64,000 nucleotides of DNA from positions 213,457-277,456 of the forward strand of contig CAIJXU010000064.1 in the NCBI GenBank assembly GCA_903824725.1, in the 5' to 3' direction. Shown piece after piece: positions 43,636 to 55,066 of this stretch. The DNA is from an uncultured Bacteroidota bacterium. GTDB taxonomy: Bacteria; Bacteroidota; Bacteroidia; Chitinophagales; Chitinophagaceae. Below the pieces are notes generated by a model. The model was given only the letters and a program-made list of their open reading frames with translations. It was not told where the DNA came from and did not search any database. Each line of letters begins with the position of its first letter. Position 1 is the stretch's first letter. Made by a program: the position numbers and the translations under genes.

Positions 43636-46600
43636 TTAATTGTTTGTAATGAATACCCTTTGTACATATACTTTGTTATTGGCATAAATTTTTACATAAT
43701 ATACGCCAGTCGCCAAATTGCCAATATCTATTTTTTGAGGTGTTCGTTGATTAATTAAGTTTTCCTTGTGTCCAACCCGATTCCCCATTGAATTAATAAT
43801 ATCTAATGAAATATCTTTCGTTTGAACGCTACTGAATTGTATGAAAAAAGAATTCCCTTTGATTAAATTTTCAATGTAATCTGTAGATGTAATTTTTAAA
43901 TTAATTTCCTTCGCGGCGCCTTCACTTATATCCGTAATCACATTGCCATTCCCGTCTCGGACTAGGACAAGCAAATTGTCTGAAATAGTTTGACAGCTAT
44001 TATTAGTCGTCATCACTTTATAGTTTGCATTCACCGTTGGCTTGTATACTTGCTTTGTTGCACCTGAAATAAGGTTGTCATTCATAAACCATTGATAAGC
44101 CAATGCTGGGCTAGAAGTGATGCTGTCTCCTTTAAACACAATAGTAGGCTTAGCTCCGATGGTAATAGGAATAGTACTTACTGGACTCACACAATCGTTC
44201 GTTGAAATTTGTGTGTTATAAAAAAAGTAATAAAAGTTTTGAAAGGTTGGAGTTGCAGAGTTGCTGGTATAATTAAAAATTTTATCGACACCAATAGGAT
44301 AGGGGTTGCTCGTTATGGCATTGTTTCGATAAATACTTGCAGTGCTATCGCAAGAGGCAACAAGAAAATAACTGCCCGCTACATTTAATTTAAAATTGAG
44401 TTCATAAATTCTTCCAGTATCACCTGCTACATAGCTAGAGGCGCCCGCTACAGGACTAGGCGAACTAGCAACTGCATTAAGGGTAACAAATTGAGACAGG
44501 CTAGGGTAGTAAGTGGAATCCGTCGCCATATACATAAGTTCAAGATCAATTTTGCCTGCATTAGCCGTATAAAGTTTCACCGTATTGATGGTGAGCGGCA
44601 TGCCAGTTATAATCTTCATATAGTATCTTCCTACGAAATTATTATAGCCACCCGCGCCATAGGTAGTGTTGGTAGCAGGACCTACAAAGCCTTGGTATCC
44701 TTGTGTTAAATATAAATTATTTTTAGTGGTATTGTAGCTTACATTAGTGCCTACGGCAATAGGATTAGATAGTATGGAACTATCATACCATATATAATTT
44801 CCGCCGCTTATTGGATTTGATACCTGAAGTTTTAGTGTATTATTACAATTGGTGGCATTTCCAATAGGCGCTGCAATGTTGGCAGCGGTTGTAATAGTTG
44901 TATTTAATGTGTTATTGTCTTTTTGTTGATCATTAGTAGCGGTAACTGTTGCAGAAAAAGTATAAGTAGTAGCCGCCTCTAAATTAATTGGTTTTTGAAA
45001 AGTATAGTTCATTGACGAACCACCATATAAACGGCCCGTAAAAATTTCATTTATATTCAGGATGCCTGTGTTCCCTTTTGAAACTATTAAACTAAGTGCA
45101 AAGTTTTGTTGCAAACTAGTACCATTGTTGGTTATCTTAACAGTAACATATTGTACTCCTTTTTTACAAGCTGCACTTTGTGGATGAACGAGGTCAGACA
45201 TTTGTAAATCGCTAGAAGGACTCACAATGACAACTGTATAGTCCTGCGTTTCTCCAATCGTATAACTACCGCATACCAATACATTACTACTATTACTTGT
45301 TTCCATTACCACAACCCTTAATTTAAATAGTTGTCCCAACTGTAAAGTGTCGGGTAAATTAATGCTACTAGTATAATTACCATTGGCAATAGCAGCACTG
45401 GTATTGACTAATTCGGTTGTCTCAAATACGCCATTGCTGTTGTAATCGATAAAAGTTTTTACAAAGCGATTGTTATTAGTTGCATCTGCGCTGCCTAATT
45501 TCATAAAAATATTAAGAACGCCATTAGGCTCAGCTTTAATTAACAAGTTGGTATTGTCTATATATTCTTTATTAGTAACAGGTGCATATTGAATATTATT
45601 TAAACTGATACTGTCAATTTTACTTCCTGCTGTAGTGCTTGGACTTGAAGTACAATAGGTTGCGCCACCAGCGCCACTTATCACTAATGAATAGGGTTGT
45701 TGTCCGCGTTCTAAAATTCTTTTATGTTTTACTTTAATGGTATAGGTGGCACCCACTATAGTAGAATCAATTTCAACTTTTTCAACATTATCTAATATAT
45801 TATCTCCCTTAGTTGCAACCTTTGATGGTAATTGTGGATCCAATTTCCATGAATTTGTAGTTTTAGTACCTTTTGAAATTGTTAAATCTAAGTCATTTAC
45901 TAATTGAGGTGTATTGTCATTCAATGTATATTTTACAGTGCCCTTAACATCATTCCAAACTATAGTGGCTTTCAATGGCTTTTTACCTGATGCGATAACA
46001 TTATAAACAGTAGAATCTGAATTATTAATTACATTTTCATAAACTAAATCATTGCTGGCGCTGCTATTTTTAGAAGTCAATGCATTTTTGAGAACCGTTG
46101 CGGCATCATACATATTTAGCAATCCCCATCCAAATTGATAATCTGGACCTAAACTAGGGCCTGCCTCATTTGTAGTATGAATCGCTAATGCTTTTAGCGT
46201 AGTTGCGCGTATAAATTTTTTGGGACTTAATTGTTGACTTAGCTCTTGCAATAATAATAAGGATCCAGCAGCATTGGGTGTTGCCATCGAAGTCCCATTT
46301 TTAGAATCGTAACTTGAATCATTGGTAGCAATAGTAGAAAATACACCCACACCATCAGCAACGATGTCAGGTTTAATTCTGCCATCATCGGTGGGGCCCC
46401 AGCTACTAAAGGAAGACATGACGACATCTTCTTTTTTTGAATAGGGGGTAGATAACCCATTCACAGCGCCTACCACTAATATATTTTTTGCATTAATATC
46501 GGTTGACAATGTTTCATAAGCATCATTACTGCTTAAACTATCCGGTCTTACACCAGCATTATACATTTTACCATTGGCATCTCTTCTCCAGTAGGTTTCA

Positions 46601-47418
46601 CCCACTTTAGGACCCGTCGTTGCATGATTATTTCCAGCTGCTTTAACAATTAAATAATAAGGGGCATTGTACATAATAGAATCGTTAACTTGAGCATCAT
46701 CATTGTACAATCCAAATCTGTAATCTTCTTTTTCATTCCATCTCCCATTAAATTCCCATCTCCAGGAAGAATCCGAATTTTGATCCCATCCACTTATTAT
46801 GCCATAAGAATGATTTGAAATAAGTAAACCATTGGCGGCGGCGGCAGCCATTTCACTATTGTCATTATTCCAATCGTAGGAATAAGCGCCTTTTAAATTA
46901 TAGGCCATCCCTTTTGCTAAGGGATTCAGTCCTTTTGCCATCATAATTCCTAACACATGTGTGCCATGGTCTAGGGCCGAAGTGGCATTGTCATTTTGAA
47001 CCACTCTATTTTTTAATTCATAATGCGTTGCACGGACGGCTGCTTCATCCCACACTCCTAGCTTATTGGTTAAACTATCACTTTCTCCTGTTAAGTTAAA
47101 TCCTAAATTAGCGGTAGGCCATAATTTATTGGTGTTGACTGAAATTGCATGTATAGGATCTGAAAAGCTAGTAAAATAAATAGGTTGCCCAAAAACGTCT
47201 ATACCCTTTAATGAATTGGTTGTATTATTTTTTGATTTATAAAATAAAGGCCAACCTTTTTCTTTTGCTTTGATGACTGCTTTTGAATAGGAGTTGCGCG
47301 ATTCAAGGTCTAAAGACTTTGCCGTATTTAATAATACTAATTTGCTTGTTTTAACTTGCGCGTTTAAAGTGGGCATGAAAAAGAAAAAAAACAAGGTGTA
47401 TTGAAGCAATTTCTTCAT
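43636..47418 (-). CDS. Secreted S8 (subtilisin-like) peptidase with T9SS sorting domain
   Basis: A 1260-residue exported protein with a signal peptide ending near LNAQ. The S8 peptidase domain carries the triad D124 (GVWDEAAV), H151 (HGTHVLGI) and S377 (NGTSMATPNAAGS). Then follow a jelly-roll-like region (near 490-590), a GEVED-type domain (FIDYNSNGVFETTELV to GETQDYTVVIV), a CARDB-like Ig domain (TVKITNNGTSL), an Ig-like domain around YQWFMNDNLISGAT, and a C-terminal type A sorting domain ending in GVYYVKIYANNKVYVQRVF. The last marks it for the type IX secretion system across the outer membrane. No T9SS machinery genes are in the window. Confidence 0.93.
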   Translation of the reverse strand: MKKLLQYTLFFFFFMPTLNAQVKTSKLVLLNTAKSLDLESRNSYSKAVIKAKEKGWPLFYKSKNNTTNSLKGIDVFGQPIYFTSFSDPIHAISVNTNKLWPTANLGFNLTGESDSLTNKLGVWDEAAVRATHYELKNRVVQNDNATSALDHGTHVLGIMMAKGLNPLAKGMAYNLKGAYSYDWNNDNSEMAAAAANGLLISNHSYGIISGWDQNSDSSWRWEFNGRWNEKEDYRFGLYNDDAQVNDSIMYNAPYYLIVKAAGNNHATTGPKVGETYWRRDANGKMYNAGVRPDSLSSNDAYETLSTDINAKNILVVGAVNGLSTPYSKKEDVVMSSFSSWGPTDDGRIKPDIVADGVGVFSTIATNDSSYDSKNGTSMATPNAAGSLLLLQELSQQLSPKKFIRATTLKALAIHTTNEAGPSLGPDYQFGWGLLNMYDAATVLKNALTSKNSSASNDLVYENVINNSDSTVYNVIASGKKPLKATIVWNDVKGTVKYTLNDNTPQLVNDLDLTISKGTKTTNSWKLDPQLPSKVATKGDNILDNVEKVEIDSTIVGATYTIKVKHKRILERGQQPYSLVISGAGGATYCTSSPSTTAGSKIDSISLNNIQYAPVTNKEYIDNTNLLIKAEPNGVLNIFMKLGSADATNNNRFVKTFIDYNSNGVFETTELVNTSAAIANGNYTSSINLPDTLQLGQLFKLRVVVMETSNSSNVLVCGSYTIGETQDYTVVIVSPSSDLQMSDLVHPQSAACKKGVQYVTVKITNNGTSLQQNFALSLIVSKGNTGILNINEIFTGRLYGGSSMNYTFQKPINLEAATTYTFSATVTATNDQQKDNNTLNTTITTAANIAAPIGNATNCNNTLKLQVSNPISGGNYIWYDSSILSNPIAVGTNVSYNTTKNNLYLTQGYQGFVGPATNTTYGAGGYNNFVGRYYMKIITGMPLTINTVKLYTANAGKIDLELMYMATDSTYYPSLSQFVTLNAVASSPSPVAGASSYVAGDTGRIYELNFKLNVAGSYFLVASCDSTASIYRNNAITSNPYPIGVDKIFNYTSNSATPTFQNFYYFFYNTQISTNDCVSPVSTIPITIGAKPTIVFKGDSITSSPALAYQWFMNDNLISGATKQVYKPTVNANYKVMTTNNSCQTISDNLLVLVRDGNGNVITDISEGAAKEINLKITSTDYIENLIKGNSFFIQFSSVQTKDISLDIINSMGNRVGHKENLINQRTPQKIDIGNLATGVYYVKIYANNKVYVQRVFITNN

Positions 47419-47595
47419 GGCATCATTTTTATAAAATAGCTCATTTATTGAGTTAGTCGAAATTACAATTTATTCTCTATTTTATATTAATTTACCTGTA
47501 ATTATCAACGCAATCCTAGGTGAGTAAGAGTTGTCCATCCCTGCGATGCGGGTAAGTGAATTAATAAGTTGTAACTTTAGTTAAATGAACATACA

Positions 47596-48066
47596 ATGGG
47601 ACGATTATTTTCAGTTATTACTACATTATTTCTAATCGCATTATTAGGGATGGGTTGCATCTCATTTAAACAACCCATCAAATTGCCACCCACACAAGGA
47701 TTGATAGGTCAGGTTTTTGAACAAAAAGGGAATGCCATGCCTCAAAAAGGAAAACCTATTTCAAAAGGGCAGGGATATGCAACCAATATTTATGTTTTTG
47801 AACCCACCAACATGACTTCTGTTTCGTCTTTGTCAGGGGGACTTTATACAAAACCAGCCACTCAATTATTAGGTACTTTCCCAACTGATAGTACTGGACA
47901 TTTTTCAATTTCATTACCACCTGGGAAGTATAGTATATTAGTAGGGTATGAAGGGGCTTATTTTGTTCCTTTTTTTAATCAATACAATGAATTAGCAGTT
48001 GTTCAGGTATTGCCTAGCTTATTTCAATCTATGGATGTTATTATCAACGTCAAGGCAAGTTTTTGA
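47596..48066 (+). CDS. Putative lipoprotein with carboxypeptidase-regulatory-like fold
   Basis: A 156-residue protein with a signal segment ending in a lipobox-like LLGMGC, so it is probably lipid-anchored at C21. The later part, LLGTFPTDSTGHFSISLPPGKYSILVGYEG, has the pattern of the carboxypeptidase-regulatory-like beta-sandwich seen in many Bacteroidota surface proteins. No catalytic motif is seen. A TAACTTTA sequence lies 16 bases before the ATG. The 177 bases ahead of it (47419-47595), shared with the divergent subtilase gene, show no other clear element. Confidence 0.75.
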   Translation: MGRLFSVITTLFLIALLGMGCISFKQPIKLPPTQGLIGQVFEQKGNAMPQKGKPISKGQGYATNIYVFEPTNMTSVSSLSGGLYTKPATQLLGTFPTDSTGHFSISLPPGKYSILVGYEGAYFVPFFNQYNELAVVQVLPSLFQSMDVIINVKASF

Positions 48067-48077
48067 TGGGAGAATAG

Positions 48078-48085
48078 TATCTTTG
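48078..48085 (+). promoter_or_regulatory. Candidate -7 box (TATCTTTG) for mfd
   Basis: TATCTTTG matches TAnnTTTG and ends 11 bases before the mfd ATG at 48097. Confidence 0.4.
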
Positions 48086-48096
48086 TTGTGTGATGT

Positions 48097-51000
48097 ATGA
48101 ATGAGCAATCTTTGTTTGAACGTTTTAAATTATCCCCCCTCCTTAATTCATTGGCGGACAGGATAGCTATGTCCAGTGCTCAAAATAAACCCATTCAGAT
48201 TTTTTTACAACACTTAAACGGATCAGCTGCTGCCTTTGTTTTACAATCTATTCTAACGCATGAGCAAACCAATCAATGGAATCATGTTGTTGTTTTAAAC
48301 GATGCTGAAGAAGCGGCCTATTTTTTTAATTCAATTGAAAGTGTCACTGAGGCAATGGATTTATTTTATTTTCCTTCTTCCTTTAAAACACCGCATAATT
48401 TTAATATTTTAAATCCATCTCATGTGATGTTGCGCACGGAAGCGTTAACTAAAATATCGATGGGTGGTAATAAAAAAATTATTGTTACTTATCCAGAAGC
48501 GTTGTTTGAAAAAGTAATACTTCCCAAAACCTTACAAAAAAATATCATTCAGATTAAAACCAATGACAGTATTGATTTAAATGCAATGATGCAACAGTTT
48601 ATTGATTATGGATTTGAGCGCACTGATTTTGTATACGAGCCTGGGCAATTTGCTTTAAGAGGGGGCATTTTTGATATTTATTCTTTCGGAAATGAAAAGC
48701 CTTATCGAATTGAATTATTTGGAGAGGAAGTGGATAGTATAAGATTATTTGATCCTGCAACACAATTAAGTGAGCGTAAATTATTGCAAGTTAATATTAT
48801 TCCTAATGTAACTACTCAATTTGAAGACACCGAAAAAATACCCTTGATTGATTTTATGGCGTCTAATACTTTGATTTGGTTAAAAGATTGGAATGTGATT
48901 CAGCAAAGAGGAATAGATCAAAGAGAAGCATTAAACGATTTTTTAGAGCATGCGCATCCATCAAAAATAATGGATGACGGGGATGCACATATCAAGCATA
49001 CACAATTAGATGACTTTGAATCGGTACAAAATACCGAGCAAGCTTTGCTTCATAAAACTATCTTGGAATGGGGCTTTCAAGCGAACCTTGCCAAGGATTT
49101 GATGGTTTTTAACACACAAGTACAGCCTAGTTTTAACAGGCAGTTTCAATTGTTAATTGCCAATTTGCAGGAGCTAGAAAAAAAGGGATACGCTTTATTT
49201 ATTTTTGCAGAGCAAGCTAAGCAATTAGAACGTTTGCATGCAATTTTTACAGATCTAAAAACAGAGACTCCTTTTACTCCGATTGTTAAAAATATTCATG
49301 AAGGGTTTATTGATCATGATCATAAAGTTGTTTGTTACACAGATCACCAAATATTTCAACGTTACCATAAATATAAGGTCAAGCAGGCTTACAGTAAAAG
49401 TAAAGCGATAACACTTAGGACCTTGCGTGATTTACAACCAGGGGATTATGTAACCCATATTGATCATGGCGTGGGCGTGTATAGTGGTTTGCAAAAAATG
49501 GAAGTAAATGGATTGTTACAAGAGGCAGTCAGAATTATTTATAAAGACAGTGATATTTTATATGTCAATATTAATTCACTTCATAAAATTTCAAAATATA
49601 CAGGAAAGGAAGGGTCTCCTCCTAAGGTGAATAAATTGGGATCTGATGCTTGGGTTAAATTGAAAGACAAGACGAAAGCAAAAGTAAAAGAGATTGCATT
49701 TGATTTAATTAAATTATATGCACAACGAAAAGCACAAGCAGGCTTTGCGTTTTCTTCAGATAATTATATGGTTTATGAATTAGAAGCTTCGTTTATGTAC
49801 GAAGAAACACTCGACCAGGCTAAAGCGATTGCAGATGTAAAAAAGGATATGGAAACGCCAGCGCCTATGGATAGATTGGTTTGTGGAGATGTAGGTTTTG
49901 GTAAGACGGAAGTAGCTGTGCGCGCTGCTTTCAAGGCAGCCATTGATGGAAAACAAGTAGCATTACTTGTGCCCACGACCATATTGGCATTTCAACATTA
50001 TAAAACATTTCTTGATCGTTTAAAAGACTTTCCAATTACAGTTGATTACTTAAATCGATTTAAATCTGCAGCACAAAAAAAGGATACCATTGAAAAGGTA
50101 AAAGAAGGAAAGATTGACATTTTAGTGGGAACGCATGGGTTGTTAGGCAAAGATGTTGTTTTTAAAGATTTAGGATTAATGATCATTGATGAAGAACAAA
50201 AATTTGGAGTCGCGCATAAGGAAAAATTAAAAACTTTAAGGGCGAGTGTTGATTGCTTAACATTAACTGCAACACCCATTCCTCGTACCTTGCATTTTAG
50301 CTTAATGGGTGCACGTGATTTAAGTATTATTAATACAGCCCCTGCCAATCGTCAACCCATTCATACCGAAGTACAAGTATTTAATGAAGATATTATTAGG
50401 GAGTCCATTTATTATGAAACAGAAAGAGGGGGGCAGGTGTTTTTTATTCATAATAGAGTACAAGGCTTGGCCGAAATGTGTGCATTGATTCAAAGATTAT
50501 GTCCAGATATAAGTATTGGATATGCGCACGGACAATTAGAAGGACATCAGTTAGAAGAAAAAATATTAGATTTTATTGAACGCAGATATGATGTATTAGT
50601 ATGTACCAATATTGTAGAAAGTGGCGTAGACATACCCAATGTTAATACTATAATCATCAACAACGCACATCAATTTGGTTTGAGTGATTTACATCAATTA
50701 AGAGGTAGGGTAGGCCGTAGTAATAAAAAAGCATTTTGTTATTTATTGGCACCACCCATTAGTACCCTGCCAGATGATTCTCGAAAAAGATTACAAACCT
50801 TAGAACAGTTTAGTGAACTAGGAAGTGGCTTTCAAATTGCCATGCGTGATTTAGATATTCGGGGTGCAGGTAATTTATTGGGGGGTGAGCAAAGTGGTTT
50901 CATGGCAGAGATTGGATTTGAAATGTATCAAAAAATATTAGCGGAAGCAGTAAGAGAATTAAAAAGATCGGATTTTAAAGAATTATTTCAGGAAGAAATT

Positions 51001-51489
51001 AGTCAACAGGATGACTATGTGCAGGACTGCACCATTGATACTGACTTGGAGATAATGATTCCTGATATTTATGTAGAAAGTATTGGAGAACGATTATCAT
51101 TATATACAAGATTGGATCAAGCAGAGGACGATGACGCACTTGATTTATTAGGCATTGAATTAGTGGATCGTTTTGGACCTTTACCTAGTTCGGTAAAAGA
51201 TTTATTCACCACCATCAAATGCAGGCGCATAGCCATTGCATTGGGTTTTGAAAAGATGACTTTGAAAGAGGAAGTGTTAAGATGTTTTTTTATTAATCGC
51301 CCAGATGCCCCCTATTTTGAAAGTGATACATTTAAGCATTTATTGGCCTTTGCTCAAAAGGCAATGAACACTGCCCATTTTAAACAAGTAGGTAAAAATT
51401 TCATTTTGATTATTAAGGACATCAAGGGTATGGAATCATGCTATCAGCTTTTAAATAAAATTCATACAGGGGTCGTTGGTATGAAATAA
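48097..51489 (+). CDS. mfd: Transcription-repair coupling factor Mfd
   Basis: Mfd removes RNA polymerase stalled at DNA lesions and recruits UvrA. The 1130-residue protein has the UvrB-like N-terminal region (FALRGGIFDIYSFGNEKPYRIELFGEEVDSI), the RNA polymerase-interacting domain (DYVTHIDHGVGVYSGL), and the RecG-like translocase with Walker A GDVGFGKTEVA, the DEEQ box IIDEEQKFGV, and motif VI QLRGRVGRS followed by the TRG stretch. The C-terminal TRCF domain is present (IYVESIGERLSLYTRL). It is closed by its own terminator, which overlaps the end of the gene. Confidence 0.96.
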   Translation: MNEQSLFERFKLSPLLNSLADRIAMSSAQNKPIQIFLQHLNGSAAAFVLQSILTHEQTNQWNHVVVLNDAEEAAYFFNSIESVTEAMDLFYFPSSFKTPHNFNILNPSHVMLRTEALTKISMGGNKKIIVTYPEALFEKVILPKTLQKNIIQIKTNDSIDLNAMMQQFIDYGFERTDFVYEPGQFALRGGIFDIYSFGNEKPYRIELFGEEVDSIRLFDPATQLSERKLLQVNIIPNVTTQFEDTEKIPLIDFMASNTLIWLKDWNVIQQRGIDQREALNDFLEHAHPSKIMDDGDAHIKHTQLDDFESVQNTEQALLHKTILEWGFQANLAKDLMVFNTQVQPSFNRQFQLLIANLQELEKKGYALFIFAEQAKQLERLHAIFTDLKTETPFTPIVKNIHEGFIDHDHKVVCYTDHQIFQRYHKYKVKQAYSKSKAITLRTLRDLQPGDYVTHIDHGVGVYSGLQKMEVNGLLQEAVRIIYKDSDILYVNINSLHKISKYTGKEGSPPKVNKLGSDAWVKLKDKTKAKVKEIAFDLIKLYAQRKAQAGFAFSSDNYMVYELEASFMYEETLDQAKAIADVKKDMETPAPMDRLVCGDVGFGKTEVAVRAAFKAAIDGKQVALLVPTTILAFQHYKTFLDRLKDFPITVDYLNRFKSAAQKKDTIEKVKEGKIDILVGTHGLLGKDVVFKDLGLMIIDEEQKFGVAHKEKLKTLRASVDCLTLTATPIPRTLHFSLMGARDLSIINTAPANRQPIHTEVQVFNEDIIRESIYYETERGGQVFFIHNRVQGLAEMCALIQRLCPDISIGYAHGQLEGHQLEEKILDFIERRYDVLVCTNIVESGVDIPNVNTIIINNAHQFGLSDLHQLRGRVGRSNKKAFCYLLAPPISTLPDDSRKRLQTLEQFSELGSGFQIAMRDLDIRGAGNLLGGEQSGFMAEIGFEMYQKILAEAVRELKRSDFKELFQEEISQQDDYVQDCTIDTDLEIMIPDIYVESIGERLSLYTRLDQAEDDDALDLLGIELVDRFGPLPSSVKDLFTTIKCRRIAIALGFEKMTLKEEVLRCFFINRPDAPYFESDTFKHLLAFAQKAMNTAHFKQVGKNFILIIKDIKGMESCYQLLNKIHTGVVGMK

Positions 51490-51525
51490 AAAAGCTCCAA
51501 CCCAAATAAAGGGAGGAGCTTTTTT
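51488..51525. terminator. Bidirectional terminator between mfd and the 68-residue gene
   Basis: AAAAAGCTCC (51489-51498) and GGAGCTTTTT (51515-51524) form a perfect 10-bp stem with A and T runs on the two sides, placed between two convergent genes. Confidence 0.9.
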
Positions 51526-51557
51526 ATTAAGTTGAGCTTAAAATGGTCTAGTAAAAA

Positions 51558-51764
51558 CTAGAATCCTTTTTTAGCCACACCGTCAGCAATTGCCTTAAGC
51601 GCATTTGTTTCGCTTAGGATCGCTGCCATTTTATTTCCTTTACCATCATTGCCACCAGCCATGTAACCGCCTTTAGCAGTTCTAGTGATGACAGCATCTA
51701 GCATGGGTACATTTTTTTCTTTTGTTTTTAAGCAATACGCTTTAATCATTTTTGAAGTGTCCAT
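51558..51764 (-). CDS. Small conserved hypothetical protein, DUF5679-like
   Basis: A 68-residue basic protein starting MDTSKMIKAYCLKTKEK. The order AYCLKTKEK, then a TAKGGYMAGGNDGKG stretch and KMAAI resembles the small zinc-ribbon family DUF5679, in which the first and last parts carry CxxC pairs; here the second cysteine of the first pair is threonine and the last pair is gone (NDGKG). So it may be a ribbon that no longer binds zinc; this comparison is from memory. It is convergent with mfd and 117 bases downstream of gyrB on the same strand. Confidence 0.7.
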   Translation of the reverse strand: MDTSKMIKAYCLKTKEKNVPMLDAVITRTAKGGYMAGGNDGKGNKMAAILSETNALKAIADGVAKKGF

Positions 51765-51881
51765 TTTGTATAAATTTTAAAGTGAAAGTTTCTAATTGAA
51801 AGTAGGTTATTTATTGTTATTCATTTGAGTTCAGACGCAGTTTTTTGATAAAAACGCCAAAATGACGAGAAATCCTAGGGT

Positions 51882-53885
<2,004 letters not shown>

Positions 53886-53907
53886 TTATGGGCATTTCGA
53901 ATGCATA

Positions 53908-53915
53908 CAAACTTA
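53908..53915 (-). promoter_or_regulatory. Candidate -7 box (TAAGTTTG) for gyrB
   Basis: CAAACTTA on the plus strand gives TAAGTTTG on the minus strand, 46 bases before the gyrB ATG. Confidence 0.4.
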
Positions 53916-53963
53916 AGAAAATTAAGGGTTTAAAGCCCTTTTTAGAGTCAATTTAGTTATCCC

Positions 53964-54016
53964 CATTTTAGCCATTTTGTGCATAGTTTTTTACCCTAAA
54001 ATGACGCCTAAAATGG
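53964..54016. repeat. CTAAAATG repeat cluster in the gyrB/araC intergenic region
   Basis: CTAAAATG occurs at 53996-54003 and 54008-54015, 12 bases apart start to start, and its reverse complement CATTTTAG lies at 53964-53971; a further CCATTTTG follows at 53972. This is a possible regulator-binding array ahead of the AraC-type gene or gyrB. Confidence 0.5.
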
Positions 54017-54055
54017 CAATTTTTTCTTCAAGAGGGTCGTTTAATGTTTATACAT

Positions 54056-54063
54056 TAATTTTG
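54056..54063 (+). promoter_or_regulatory. Candidate -7 box (TAATTTTG) for the AraC gene
   Basis: TAATTTTG fits TAnnTTTG and ends 6 bases before the ATG at 54070. Confidence 0.45.
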
Positions 54064-54069
54064 CAATAG

Positions 54070-54993
54070 ATGACAACAGCACATGAAATATTAAAGCAGG
54101 TAAATACCCCGCATGGTTTTGATGGGATGGCCATGCTGTACAATAAAGAGCAGCGCATTCCGGGATCAACCCAATACCATATTAGAAGGTATGCGGCGCA
54201 AGATAGCTGGGCGGCCGAGGATACAGGTATGTTTATTTATCATTACAATGCTAAAAAGCCAAAAGAGAATTATTTGGAGTTAAGATTTTGTATTTCGGGC
54301 AATAGGTATTGCGATAATAAATTATGCGGTACTTGCAATCAAATACCTACTAGTGATTGTGCTGGTCCTTTGAGAACAGTAGATGTTTTTTCATTTCATT
54401 TTACTTCCACTTTTTTACATCAGTTTGTACATCATGTAAAATTGAATAACAAAAAAGATGAGTTATTGGCGTTCAGGCATCCCGATAATTTTTCTAAAAT
54501 TTTTACACTCAGTTTAAAAAAGCGCGCTACCCTAGATGCCTTATTGAACCATAGTTACAGCGGTTCTTTGGAAAATATTTTTGTCAATGCAAAAGTACAT
54601 GAGTTATTGGTGTATAGCTTAGAAAGTGTAGTGGAAGAGAAAGAGGTTATTTTTTCTTGTAAGTTTTTGGCAGATGAAAGAGGCACTGAAAGTATTTATC
54701 AAGCGCGCGAATTTTTATTGCAACATATTGGAGATCCCATTACGATTAAGGAGTTGAGTAGAAAAGTAGCGATGAATGAATGTTACCTAAAAAAAGGTTT
54801 CAAGGAAGTATTTGGAACCACGATATTTGATTTTTACCAACAGCAAAGGATGGAGCACGCAAAGTATTTGCTGTATCAAAAATCTTTAAGCGTAACCGAT
54901 GTTTCAGCATTACTTGGGTATTCTTCTATTTCCCATTTTTCGGCTGCTTTTAAAAAGCATACAGGTTTAAAGCCTTGTGAATTATTAAACTAG
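54070..54993 (+). CDS. AraC family transcriptional regulator with Cys-rich sensor region
   Basis: A 307-residue regulator. The C-terminal part (about 215-307) is an AraC double helix-turn-helix: ITIKELSRKVAMNECYLKKG and VTDVSALLGYSSISHFSAAFK followed by HTGLKPCE. The N-terminal sensor region has five cysteines close together in ELRFCISGNRYC and DNKLCGTCNQIPTSDC, near residues 75-100, which could bind metal or sense redox state. I recall similar regulators in Bacteroidota, but no ligand is known to me. It is divergent from gyrB, and an amidohydrolase lipoprotein gene follows after 73 bases. Confidence 0.9.
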   Translation: MTTAHEILKQVNTPHGFDGMAMLYNKEQRIPGSTQYHIRRYAAQDSWAAEDTGMFIYHYNAKKPKENYLELRFCISGNRYCDNKLCGTCNQIPTSDCAGPLRTVDVFSFHFTSTFLHQFVHHVKLNNKKDELLAFRHPDNFSKIFTLSLKKRATLDALLNHSYSGSLENIFVNAKVHELLVYSLESVVEEKEVIFSCKFLADERGTESIYQAREFLLQHIGDPITIKELSRKVAMNECYLKKGFKEVFGTTIFDFYQQQRMEHAKYLLYQKSLSVTDVSALLGYSSISHFSAAFKKHTGLKPCELLN

Positions 54994-55066
54994 ATTCATT
55001 TTTGTTCTAGTGTTGGTATAGTATTGTCATTTTTTACTTAGTTTTATTCGTCTTAAAATAAATTGT

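Noticed and set aside
53957..53965. TTATCCCCA, one mismatch from a DnaA box, near gyrB
   Set aside because: It is a single imperfect site without a cluster, AT-rich unwinding element or dnaA/dnaN neighbours, so it is not evidence for oriC.
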